Source: DASUPK01 sp036520315
GTDB taxonomy: Bacteria > Actinomycetota > Thermoleophilia > Solirubrobacterales > 70-9
Assembly: GCA_036520315.1 (NCBI GenBank)
Contig: DATDJZ010000082.1
Coordinates: 1 to 6,598, forward strand
Reading direction: 5' to 3'
DNA: 6,598 nt
Position 1 is the first letter of the stretch, and each line of letters opens with the position of its first letter. Below are positions 1-6,148 of the stretch, piece after piece. The notes beneath the pieces are model-generated. The model was not told the DNA's origin, searched no databases, and saw only the letters and a program-made list of their open reading frames with translations. The position numbers were made by a program, and so were the translations under genes.

Positions 1-498
1 GTCCCAATCGCGGCTGGGCGCGACGGGCACCGGCCGCTGCATGATGATCGGGCCGGAATCCATTCCCTCATCGACGAAGTGCACCGTCACCCCGGTGATC
101 TTCGAGCCGTGGTCGATCGCCTGCTGCACCGCGTCGATCCCAGGGAAGGCGGGCAGGAGAGCCGGATGGACGTTGATCACCCGGTTGCGAAACCTGCCCA
201 CGAACTCGGGCGAGAGCATCTGCATATAGCCCGCCAGCACCACCAGGTCGGCTTTCCGCTCCTCGATCCAATCGCCGAGCGCCCGGTCGCGGGCGGACTG
301 GTCCTCGTGGTCGGAGGTTAGGAAGACGGCGGTCTCGACGCCCGCGCTGCGCGCCCGCTCGAGCGCCCCGGCGCCAGGCTTGTCCGAGCCCACGCCCACC
401 ACCTCGATGCCGTCCTGGCCCCGGTGCAGCTGGTCGAGGATGGCTTGGAGGTTGGTGCCACTGCCCGACGCCAGAACGACGATTCGGAACGCACTCAC
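1..498 (-). CDS. purN: Phosphoribosylglycinamide formyltransferase PurN, C-terminus cut off by window edge
   Basis: PurN transfers a formyl group from 10-formyltetrahydrofolate to GAR, giving FGAR in cytoplasmic de novo purine synthesis; FGAR is the substrate of the PurQ/PurL enzyme encoded upstream. The 166 codons visible begin at a GTG at 496-498 and run off the window, so about 30 residues are probably missing from the usual 190-210. Seen in the sequence: the N-terminal nucleotide-binding loop SGSGTNLQA (residues 11-19), the core INVHPALLPAFPG (108-120) and VTVHFVDEGMDSGPII (137-152). By family comparison the catalytic triad is N109, H111 and D147, all present. The start is supported by an AGGA seven bases upstream and by the position of the SGSGTN motif. 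The purF stop lies 36 bases upstream on the same strand, consistent with co-transcription. Nothing looks abnormal in the visible part. Confidence 0.96.
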   Translation of the reverse strand, partial: MSAFRIVVLASGSGTNLQAILDQLHRGQDGIEVVGVGSDKPGAGALERARSAGVETAVFLTSDHEDQSARDRALGDWIEERKADLVVLAGYMQMLSPEFVGRFRNRVINVHPALLPAFPGIDAVQQAIDHGSKITGVTVHFVDEGMDSGPIIMQRPVPVAPSRDWD

Positions 499-505
499 GC
501 GGGCA

Positions 506-509
506 TCCT
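506..509 (-). promoter_or_regulatory. Shine-Dalgarno site (AGGA) of purN
   Basis: The minus strand reads ACAGGATGCCCGC directly before the GTG of purN, giving AGGA with a seven-base spacer. An ATG within the same stretch is in another frame and stops after three codons, so this site decides in favour of the GTG start. Confidence 0.65.
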
Positions 510-534
510 GTCGGATCGCCCGGCGCCCCAGCGG

Positions 535-2007
535 CTAGCGACCAGCGGGTACGACCGCGATGTCCTCGAGCGCGAACTTGCCGTTCGCGCCCTCCGGATC
601 GCCGAGCGGGTAGTCGCCTGTGAAGCAGGCGTCGCAGTGCTTCTCGCGCGGAGTGCCGATCGCCTCGTAGACGGCGTCCATTGAGAGGTACGCCAGCGAG
701 TCCGCGCCGAGCTCCTCGGCGATCTCCTCGACCGTCTTGCCGTGGGCGATCATCTCCTCGCGGGTCGACATGTCGATCCCGTAATGGCAGGGATGCCGGA
801 TCGGCGGTGCGGAGATCCTCAGGTGTACCTCCTTCGCGCCCGCGTCCTTCAGCATCGCGACGATCTGCCGCGTCGTGTTGCCTCGCACGATCGAGTCATC
901 GACGACCACCACCCGCTTGCCCGCGACGATCTCCGGCAGCGGATTGAACTTCATCCGCAGGCCGTGCTTGCGCAACTCCTGCCCAGGCTGGATGAAGGTG
1001 CGCGCCACGTAGCGGTTCTTGATCAGCCCGTCGTCCTTGGGCAGTCCGGCCGCTCGCGCGAAGCCGTTCGCCATCGGATTGCCGGAGTCCGGCACCGAGA
1101 TCACCAGATCGGCGTCCACCGGCGCCTCCTCGGCGAGCAGCTCGCCCATCCGGCCGCGGACCTCCTGCAGGACCCGGTTCTCCAACCGGGAGTCGGGCCG
1201 GGAAAAATAGATGTGCTCGAAGACGCACTGCGCGGGCTGCTCGCCCTGGATCACGGGCTTCATCTCGAGACCACCCGCCGTCAGCGAGACCATCTCGCCC
1301 GGCTGGAGCTCCCGGATCATCTGCGCGCCGATGATGTCGAAGGCGCAGCTCTCGGAGGCGACCACGAAGCACTCGTCGAAGCCGTCGCCCGCCTTGATCT
1401 TCCCGAGCGCCAGCGGCCTGACCCCGTGCGGGTCGCGGAACGCGACCACAGCGTGCTTGGTCATCACGACAGTCGAGTAGGCGCCCTCGAGCCGCGGCAT
1501 CACCTCGGCCACCGCGTCCTCGATCCACTCGTCGCCCTCGCCGGCGGTCCGGGAAAGCAGCGCGGCCATGATCTCCGAGTCCGAGGTGCCGCGGAGGTGG
1601 ACACCGGCATCGGTCAGCTCGTTGTAGAGCTCGACCGCGTTGGTCAGGTTGCCGTTGTGCGCGAGGGCCAGCTCGCGGCCGTCGTCGCGCCAGACCGGCT
1701 GCGCGTTCTCCCAGGCACCGCCCCCCGTGGTCGAGTAGCGGACGTGTCCGATCGCCATGTCGCCGGCGAGGGCCCGCAGCTTGTCCTCGTCGAAGACCTG
1801 CGAGACCAGCCCGAGCTCGCGCAGGGTGGTGATGTGGCCGCCCTCGCAGGTGGCGATCCCCGCCGACTCCTGGCCACGGTGCTGCAGCGCGTAGAGGCCG
1901 AAGTAGGCGAGGCGCGCGACGTCACGGCCGGGCGCGTATACGCCGAACACCCCGCACTCATCGCGCGGGCCATCGCGATCGGGAACGTCGAAACGCGCGT
2001 CAGTCAC
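535..2007 (-). CDS. purF: Amidophosphoribosyltransferase PurF (glutamine PRPP amidotransferase)
   Basis: PurF makes 5-phosphoribosylamine from PRPP and glutamine, the committed first step of purine synthesis. From the GTG at 2005-2007 it has 490 residues, normal for the family. A 17-residue propeptide ending ..GPRDE precedes C18 in ECGVFGVYAPG; C18 should become the N-terminal nucleophile of the Ntn-type glutaminase after cleavage. Other glutaminase motifs are LQHRGQESAGI (41-51), RYSTTG (90-95) and LAHNGNLTN (115-123). The PRPP-binding loop VVVVDDSIVRGNTT covers 366-379. Four cysteines match the [4Fe-4S] ligands of the Bacillus subtilis type: C261 (AQCVFEHIYFSRPDS), C407 (HPCHYGIDMST), C458 and C461 (HCDACFTG). 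The frame stays open to 2262, but that extension overlaps a pseudogene and resembles no PurF. The start is not certain: GTG 2007 lacks a clear Shine-Dalgarno site, and an in-frame GTG at 2067 would add 20 residues. purN follows. Confidence 0.97.
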   Translation of the reverse strand: MTDARFDVPDRDGPRDECGVFGVYAPGRDVARLAYFGLYALQHRGQESAGIATCEGGHITTLRELGLVSQVFDEDKLRALAGDMAIGHVRYSTTGGGAWENAQPVWRDDGRELALAHNGNLTNAVELYNELTDAGVHLRGTSDSEIMAALLSRTAGEGDEWIEDAVAEVMPRLEGAYSTVVMTKHAVVAFRDPHGVRPLALGKIKAGDGFDECFVVASESCAFDIIGAQMIRELQPGEMVSLTAGGLEMKPVIQGEQPAQCVFEHIYFSRPDSRLENRVLQEVRGRMGELLAEEAPVDADLVISVPDSGNPMANGFARAAGLPKDDGLIKNRYVARTFIQPGQELRKHGLRMKFNPLPEIVAGKRVVVVDDSIVRGNTTRQIVAMLKDAGAKEVHLRISAPPIRHPCHYGIDMSTREEMIAHGKTVEEIAEELGADSLAYLSMDAVYEAIGTPREKHCDACFTGDYPLGDPEGANGKFALEDIAVVPAGR

Positions 2008-2153
2008 TTCTTGTGGAGGTGTCTCAACCTCTGGAGATTGATGGGTGGGCAGGACTTCAGCCCACACGGGCAGGGTAGCAGCGGTCCCGGCGCGGCCCCC
2101 CGTCTCACGAGCCCAAAATGCGTGGATTTGCAGGGCCGGAAGGGGTCGCCGCG
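2008..2153 (-). promoter_or_regulatory. purF leader region, possible weak promoter and small hairpins
   Basis: This is the 146-base gap between the remnant gene and the purF start. On the minus strand it holds a TACCCT hexamer (2072-2077) fitting the actinobacterial TAnnnT -10 pattern, but no -35 resembling TTGACA at normal spacing. A transcript starting about seven bases later would have a leader of about 60 bases. Two short inverted repeats follow: GTGGGC/GCCCAC with a 9-base loop, about 2045-2065, and GAGGT/ACCTC with a 6-base loop (2016-2031), the latter eight bases before the GTG. There is no clear Shine-Dalgarno sequence next to the GTG, only AAGAA. I see no riboswitch aptamer and no U-tract terminator. 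A restart promoter would make sense after the inserted gene, but this is inference. Confidence 0.25.
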
Positions 2154-2497
2154 CTATTTCTTCCTGTGCTTCTTCTTTCTGCCCTTCTGACCAGCGTGAC
2201 CGTGAGCGGCGCCGTGTTCGGCACGCCCGCCACGGTCGCCGGCACGAAGCGGATGAAGACACTGACGGTCGCCCGGCCCTTGCCCCTCTTCCGCACCCGC
2301 TTCTTCAGCTTCCCCGCTGTCTTCCCGGTGGGCTTCACGGTCAGCTCGAGCACCTCGGCCCGCGGAAGCTCCATGGTGACCTGCTGAACCGCCGCCGCCG
2401 AGGCGCCAGCAACAGGGGCGGTGTTCGTCTCGTCCATCGTCACCACTCCGGGGCTGGGCACCCTGGCCTGGATCGTCGCGGTGCCCTTCTTCCTGTT
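2154..2497 (-). pseudogene. Decayed C-terminal fragment of a propeller-type secreted protein (tail domain only)
   Basis: The minus-strand translation matches the tail domain of the neighbouring secreted protein along its length. Shared blocks in order are KKGTATI..A.VP.PG.VT, TNT.P, VKP.GKTA.KL.K.V.K and FVPA.VAGVPNT followed by VTLV. By eye about half the residues are identical, so the copies are not recent. No signal peptide and no propeller repeats precede it: upstream of the RKKGTATI segment the frame reads unrelated Arg/Ser-rich residues with only a TTG start at 2575 and no ribosome site. Near the end the frame passes into AERRSTGRNS.. and runs to 2105. Shifting by one base at about 2187-2189 restores KGRKKKHRKK and a TAG at 2154-2156, the same Lys-rich ending as the neighbour (QAKKKK, stop). 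I infer a one-base deletion plus loss of the 5' part. It is more Arg-rich than its relative. It could instead be a small expressed domain, but no start supports that. Confidence 0.7.
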
Positions 2498-2563
2498 CAA
2501 GAAGACAGGCCCGCGAGAAGAGCGGCGGCGATCCCGCCAATGCGAGGGACGTCGTCCGGACGC

Positions 2564-2583
2564 GCTTCGATTCAAATCGAAGC
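2564..2583 (-). terminator. Perfect 9-bp-arm palindrome at the stop codon of the propeller gene
   Basis: Arms GCTTCGATT (2564-2572) and AATCGAAGC (2575-2583) are perfectly complementary around a two-base centre; as RNA, seven pairs with a six-base loop are likely. The last base of the TAG stop of the secreted-protein gene lies in the outer arm. No U-tract follows on the minus strand (it continues GCGTCCGG), so it is not a standard intrinsic terminator. It may be a U-less terminator, a 3'-end stabiliser or a protein-binding palindrome. The structure is seen directly; the role is inference. Confidence 0.4.
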
Positions 2584-3869
2584 TACTTCTTCTTCTTTGC
2601 CTGCTTGACCAGGGTGACCTTGACCTGCTGCGTGTTCGGCACTCCCGCCACGCCCGCTGGTACGAAGTGGATGAAGACCGTCACGGCCGCCTTGGCCTTC
2701 GCCTTGCGCTTCTTTTTCAGTTGCTTCTTGACCTGCTTGTTGAGCTTCTTCGCGGTCTTTCCGACCGGCTTCACGACGAGCTTGAAGGAGGAGGCCTGGG
2801 TGATGGTGAGGCCGACCTGCTTGACGGCGGACGCGACGGCGTTGACGTCGGGCGGGGTGTTTGTTTGGTTCAGGGTCACTTGACCCGGCCCGGGGACCTT
2901 GGCGTTGATCGTCGCCGTGCCCTTTTTCTTCTTCTTGGCGATCGAGTGGACAGTGATCTTGTTGGCGGGCGCCGCGGCCAGCTGGCATGGCTCGGTGGGC
3001 CCAGGGATGAAGGTCGGATTCGGCGAGCCACCGTTGACGTTGGAGCGGCCGATCGTATTCGCGTCCTGGTTGCCCCAGAAGAGGTACTGCGAGTTGACGG
3101 CGACACCACAGGGGCCACCGGACGCCGTCCCGGCGGGAACGAAGCCCGCATTCGCAGAACCGCCGCCCACCGGCACGCGGCCCACCGTGTTGGGCGTGCC
3201 GGTGCTCCAGTAGAGGAAGCTCGGGTCGACGGCGAGGCCACAGAAGCGGTCGGGAATCGTGATGAAGGTGCGATCCACTCCGGTCCCGTCGAGGCCCGCC
3301 CGACCGATGTGGGTGGCATCGGCGAAGAAGTAGAGGAAGCTCGAGTCGACGGCCAGCCCACAGGTGTTGACCGGGCCGGGGATGAGGTTGGAGTTGGGGT
3401 TGCTGCCATCCAGGTTGGCGCGGCCGATCGTGGTTCCGCCCATGCCCACCTGATTGGTCCAGTAGATGGCCGACGAGCTGACAGCGATCGAGCCCGGGGC
3501 GGTCACGTTGGCGGTGATGAACTGGTTGTTCACACCCGAGCCGTCGAGGTTGGCGCGGCCGATGGAGCTCGTCCCGCTGCTGAGTGTCGTCCAGTAAATG
3601 AACTTGGAGTCGATGGCGACGCCGTGCACCCCATCGACGCCCGGGATGAAGTTGTTGTTGGCGCCAGTGCCGTTGATCTTCGCCCGCCCGATTGTCGACT
3701 GGTTGTCGTTGGCCCAGTAGACGAAGTTGCCGTGGGCGTGGGGCGGCGCGATCAGGAGGGCGAGCGCAGCGAGGAGAGCGGCGGCGAGGAGCGTGAGCAG
3801 CACCCTCCTCCGGAGAGGGTGTCCCGTGTGATGCGAGTGACCGGCGTGCGAGAGGCGTCGCCCGAACAC
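2583..3869 (-). CDS. Secreted six-bladed YWTD-like beta-propeller protein with Lys-rich C-terminal domain
   Basis: Function unknown. The 428-residue product has a cytoplasmic His-rich leader (H8, H11, H13, H14, H17), three arginines (20-22), a hydrophobic core (23-41) and PPHAHG, which together look like a signal peptide cleaved near residue 45-47. Residues 48-300 are six repeats of 40-44 residues, each with an aromatic pair (mostly YW), an IGR triplet, an LDGSG-like turn and FIPG, resembling LDL-receptor class B (YWTD) propeller blades; six is a full propeller. Residues 312-428 form a basic domain beginning KKKKKGTATI. Such propellers usually bind proteins or ligands outside the cell; no catalytic site is evident. 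The GTG start is forced: an in-frame TAG lies 12 bases upstream, and the next in-frame GTG (V23) would remove the n-region. It begins 41 bases after the purL stop, and a tail-only relative lies downstream. Virginiamycin B lyase-like or NHL propellers are alternatives. Confidence 0.85.
   Translation of the reverse strand: MFGRRLSHAGHSHHTGHPLRRRVLLTLLAAALLAALALLIAPPHAHGNFVYWANDNQSTIGRAKINGTGANNNFIPGVDGVHGVAIDSKFIYWTTLSSGTSSIGRANLDGSGVNNQFITANVTAPGSIAVSSSAIYWTNQVGMGGTTIGRANLDGSNPNSNLIPGPVNTCGLAVDSSFLYFFADATHIGRAGLDGTGVDRTFITIPDRFCGLAVDPSFLYWSTGTPNTVGRVPVGGGSANAGFVPAGTASGGPCGVAVNSQYLFWGNQDANTIGRSNVNGGSPNPTFIPGPTEPCQLAAAPANKITVHSIAKKKKKGTATINAKVPGPGQVTLNQTNTPPDVNAVASAVKQVGLTITQASSFKLVVKPVGKTAKKLNKQVKKQLKKKRKAKAKAAVTVFIHFVPAGVAGVPNTQQVKVTLVKQAKKKK
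2586..2936 (-). other. Extremely Lys-rich C-terminal domain of the secreted protein (residues 312-428)
   Basis: The 117 residues contain 27 lysines, one arginine and one aspartate. A beta-rich start (GTATI..VPGPGQVTL) and end (VTVFIHFVP, VKVTLVK) flank a lysine-dense middle (residues about 370-392), and the protein ends in four lysines. The alternating pattern suggests an Ig-like or beta-sandwich fold. I recall similar tails on secreted proteins of Thermoleophilia, where they might hold the protein at an acidic cell-wall polymer; that role is inference. The same domain occurs again in the fragment at 2154-2497. Confidence 0.6.
2970..3731 (-). repeat. Six tandem propeller-blade repeats (residues 47-300)
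   Basis: Blades by residue are 48-87, 88-131, 132-175, 176-215, 216-259 and 260-300. The aromatic pairs are Y51W52, Y92W93, Y136W137, Y180F181, Y220W221 and F264W265. I/VGR occurs at 60, 103, 148, 188, 229 and 273. The Asp of canonical YWTD is absent from every blade. Blades 3-6 each carry one cysteine at the equivalent place before the L/VAV strand: C170, C210, C254 and C295. Confidence 0.8.
3211..3363 (-). repeat. Near-identical 33-base direct repeats, 120 bases apart, inside the propeller gene
   Basis: Positions 3211-3243 and 3331-3363 differ at three bases by eye. They encode the junctions CGLAVDPSFLY and CGLAVDSSFLY, the ends of blades 4 and 3. Exact 120-base spacing keeps the frame, so recombination between them could remove or add one blade. 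Confidence 0.7.
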
Positions 3870-3881
3870 GTCTCGATCCTA
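3870..3881 (-). promoter_or_regulatory. Translation start signal of the propeller gene, overlapping a -10-like hexamer
   Basis: The minus strand reads TAGGATCGAGAC directly before the GTG. AGGA (3877-3880) with a seven-base spacer is a good Shine-Dalgarno site. The same bases form TAGGAT, a fair TAnnnT -10 element six bases before the GTG, which would give a leaderless transcript. No good -35 is seen. In the reading frame the first triplet is a TAG stop, which fixes the start downstream of it. Confidence 0.5.
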
Positions 3882-3910
3882 CCCCGCTCGGAGCTGCGTA
3901 TTTGCTGGAT

Positions 3911-6148
3911 TCAGAGTCTTTCCGGCAGCGAGCGCCAGGCACGCTCGGCGTCGGCGAGCGCCACCGAGATGTCGCGCTCCGCGGCCGAGAGCTCGAGCCG
4001 GTCGCCACCGACCGAGCCGATCTCGAGCGCCTCGACCTGCGCCTGCTCGGCGGCTCCTACGAGCTCAGCCACCCGCTCAGCCGCAACGGCCAGGACGATC
4101 CCGCCCGGGCCCTCTCCGAACAGACATGACTCTCCCGAGCCGCCGCGCAGCTCGACGAGCGGATCGAAATCGGCTTCGATTCCAGAGCCGGCGGCGATCG
4201 CCATCTCAGCCAGAGCGCAGGCGAGGCCGCCGTCGCTGACGTCGTGAGCGGCTGTGGCGATCCCCTCGCGCACCACCCGCCGGACGAAGCCGAGGACCTC
4301 GGCGATCGCGTTGATCTCCACCTGCGGCAGCCCGGCATCGAGCTCCCCCCGCTGCTTGGCCAGCTCCGAGCCGGCCAGGGAGGGCGCGTACGGCCCCACC
4401 AGAACCAGGCGGTCCCCATCGCCGGGGCCGATCCCCGGGGCCCGAGCCGGGTGGGGCAGCTCGCCGACCATGCCGACGACCGGCGTCGGGTAGATCGGGC
4501 CATGCTCGGTCTCGTTGTAGAGGGAGACGTTGCCGCCGACGACGGGGATCCGGAGACCCAGGCAGGCGTCGGCCAGGCCGAGCGTCGCCCGGTCGAGCTG
4601 CCAGGCCACGTTCGCCTTCTCGGGGTTCCCGAAGTTGAGGCAGTTGGTCAGCCCGAGGGGCTCGGCGCCGACACAGGCCAGGTTCTGGGCGCACTCGAAC
4701 ACCGCCTCGACCGTGCCGGCGTATGGGTCGCAGGCGACCCGCCGCCCGTTCCCATCGATCGCCACCGCGATCGCCCGGTCGGACTCGGGCAGCACGAGCA
4801 CCGCCGCGTCCGCGTCCTCCGGCCTCCGCACCGTCCGTGAGCCGACCACCGAGTCGTACTGCTCGAAAGCCCAGCGCTTCGAGGCGACGTTGGAGGAGGA
4901 GAGGAGCGCGCAGAGGATCGCCGAGGGATCAGCCGGGTCGGCCGAGGGCCCGGCGCTGAGCGCGACCAGCTCGCCGAGCGTCTCGGCGTTGCCGTACAGC
5001 CAGTGCTGCGGCTCCTCGGGTCCGAGGTCGTAGAGGGGACACTCGTCGACCAGGGCGGAAACCGGGACGTCCCCGACCTCGACGCCGTCGTCGAGCACCC
5101 TGAGCCGTCCGGTCTCCGTCACCTCGCCGATCGCGGCCGAGCCGGTCTGCCAGCGCTCGCAGGTCGCGACTACCTCGTCGAGCTTCGACGGCTCCACCAC
5201 CGCCAGCATGCGCTCCTGAGACTCGGAGATCATCACCTCGAAGGGCTCGAGGTCGGCCTCGCGCAGGGGAACGCGCGCCACGTCGATGTCGATCCCAACG
5301 CCGCCCTTGGACGCCATCTCCCCGGCCGAGGAGGTCAGTCCCGCGGCGCCGAGGTCCTGAAGGGACACCAGCAGGTCGCGCTCGAGTAGCTCGAGACAGC
5401 ACTCGAGGAGCTTCGACTCCTCGAACGGGTCGCCGATCTGGACGCTCGGCCGCTTCGAGTCGTCCCCGGCCTCCAGCTCGGCCGAGGCCAGCACCGAGGC
5501 GCCGCCGATCCCGTCCCGCCCCGTCGAGGCGCCCATGATCACCACCAGGTTGCCCGGGCCCGCGGCAGCCGCGCGGATCATCTCGTTGGTGCGGGCGAGG
5601 CCGACGCACATGGCGTTGACCAGGCAGTTGTGCTCGTACGACGGCTCGAAGTAGACTTCGCCGCCGACGGTCGGCACCCCGATCGAGTTGCCGTAGTGGC
5701 CGATCCCGGCGACCGCCCCCTCGAACAGGTAGCGCGACCGCTCGGAGGACGTCTCGCCGAAGCGCAGCGAGTCGAGCACTGCGATCGGGCGAGCGCCGAT
5801 CGCGAAGACGTCGCGCAGGATCCCCCCGACCCCGGTCGCGGCGCCCTGGAACGGCTCGACCGCGCTCGGATGGTTGTGGGACTCGACCTTGAAGGCGACG
5901 GCGTGGCCGTTACCGACATCGACCGCGCCGGCGTTCTCGCCCGGACCCATCACGACCCGCTCTCCCTCGGTAGGCAGCCGTCCGAGCAGCTTGCGCGAGT
6001 GCTTGTAGGCGCAGTGCTCGGACCAGAGCAGCGAGAACATCGCCAGCTCCACGTCGTTCGGGTCCCGTCCGAGCAGCTCGGTGATGCGCTCGTACTCGAA
6101 GTCGGTGAGCCCGAGCTCGCGGTGTCTGCTCTCGGATACCGCGCTCAC
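3911..6148 (-). CDS. purL: Phosphoribosylformylglycinamidine synthase subunit PurL (small bacterial type)
   Basis: PurL is the synthetase subunit of FGAM synthase: with ammonia from PurQ and ATP it converts FGAR to FGAM. At 745 residues it matches the small form that works with separate PurQ and PurS (B. subtilis 742), not the fused 1300-residue enzyme of enterobacteria. Visible motifs are LLWSEHCAYKHSR (40-52), with H45 equivalent to the catalytic His32 of Thermotoga PurL; KVESHNHPSAVEPFQGAATG (87-106), where E89 should bind metal; NCLNFGNPEKAN (about 500-512); PVVGGNVSLYNE (about 533-545); and HDVSDGG (about 634-640). These fit two AIRS-synthetase-like halves. The GTG start overlaps the purQ stop (GTGA) with no Shine-Dalgarno site of its own, so translational coupling is likely. 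The TGA at 3911-3913 is 41 bases before the propeller gene, with no terminator hairpin in between. All parts appear intact. Confidence 0.98.
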   Translation of the reverse strand: MSAVSESRHRELGLTDFEYERITELLGRDPNDVELAMFSLLWSEHCAYKHSRKLLGRLPTEGERVVMGPGENAGAVDVGNGHAVAFKVESHNHPSAVEPFQGAATGVGGILRDVFAIGARPIAVLDSLRFGETSSERSRYLFEGAVAGIGHYGNSIGVPTVGGEVYFEPSYEHNCLVNAMCVGLARTNEMIRAAAAGPGNLVVIMGASTGRDGIGGASVLASAELEAGDDSKRPSVQIGDPFEESKLLECCLELLERDLLVSLQDLGAAGLTSSAGEMASKGGVGIDIDVARVPLREADLEPFEVMISESQERMLAVVEPSKLDEVVATCERWQTGSAAIGEVTETGRLRVLDDGVEVGDVPVSALVDECPLYDLGPEEPQHWLYGNAETLGELVALSAGPSADPADPSAILCALLSSSNVASKRWAFEQYDSVVGSRTVRRPEDADAAVLVLPESDRAIAVAIDGNGRRVACDPYAGTVEAVFECAQNLACVGAEPLGLTNCLNFGNPEKANVAWQLDRATLGLADACLGLRIPVVGGNVSLYNETEHGPIYPTPVVGMVGELPHPARAPGIGPGDGDRLVLVGPYAPSLAGSELAKQRGELDAGLPQVEINAIAEVLGFVRRVVREGIATAAHDVSDGGLACALAEMAIAAGSGIEADFDPLVELRGGSGESCLFGEGPGGIVLAVAAERVAELVGAAEQAQVEALEIGSVGGDRLELSAAERDISVALADAERAWRSLPERL
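6145..6148 (-). promoter_or_regulatory. GTGA stop/start overlap joining purQ and purL
   Basis: The TGA of purQ (6145-6147) and the GTG of purL (6146-6148) share bases. The preceding 30 bases are pyrimidine- and GC-rich without a Shine-Dalgarno motif. This favours re-initiation by ribosomes finishing purQ and so balanced production of the two subunits. Confidence 0.75.

Noticed and set aside
2008..2153. Purine riboswitch or PurR box ahead of purF
   Set aside because: I find no conserved purine-aptamer core and no recognisable PurR-box pair; only short hairpins are present.
742..2190. Long open frame on the plus strand (482 codons)
   Set aside because: It lies antisense to purF, whose motifs are complete. 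The protein is rich in Arg/His/Leu/Asp without domain character, as expected from GC-rich codon structure read on the other strand.
2008..2262. N-terminal extension of PurF to an upstream start at 2262
   Set aside because: The extra 85 residues overlap the relict gene in another frame, are Arg/Ser/Ala-rich, and have no counterpart in PurF proteins.
2105..2575. Independent small gene starting at TTG 2575
   Set aside because: The TTG lies in the palindrome, no Shine-Dalgarno site precedes it, the first 26 residues match nothing, and the end is out of frame relative to the related domain.
2970..3731. CRISPR array or tandem DNA repeat
   Set aside because: The periodicity is 120-132 bases and reflects in-frame protein blades with varying sequence, not identical short repeats with spacers.
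2154..3910. Mobile element carrying the propeller gene
   Set aside because: No transposase, integrase, terminal inverted repeats or target duplication could be seen at the edges.
2421..4247. Long open frame on the plus strand (608 codons)
   Set aside because: It is antisense to the relict copy, the propeller gene and the end of purL, and its repeats are only the mirror of the propeller repeats.
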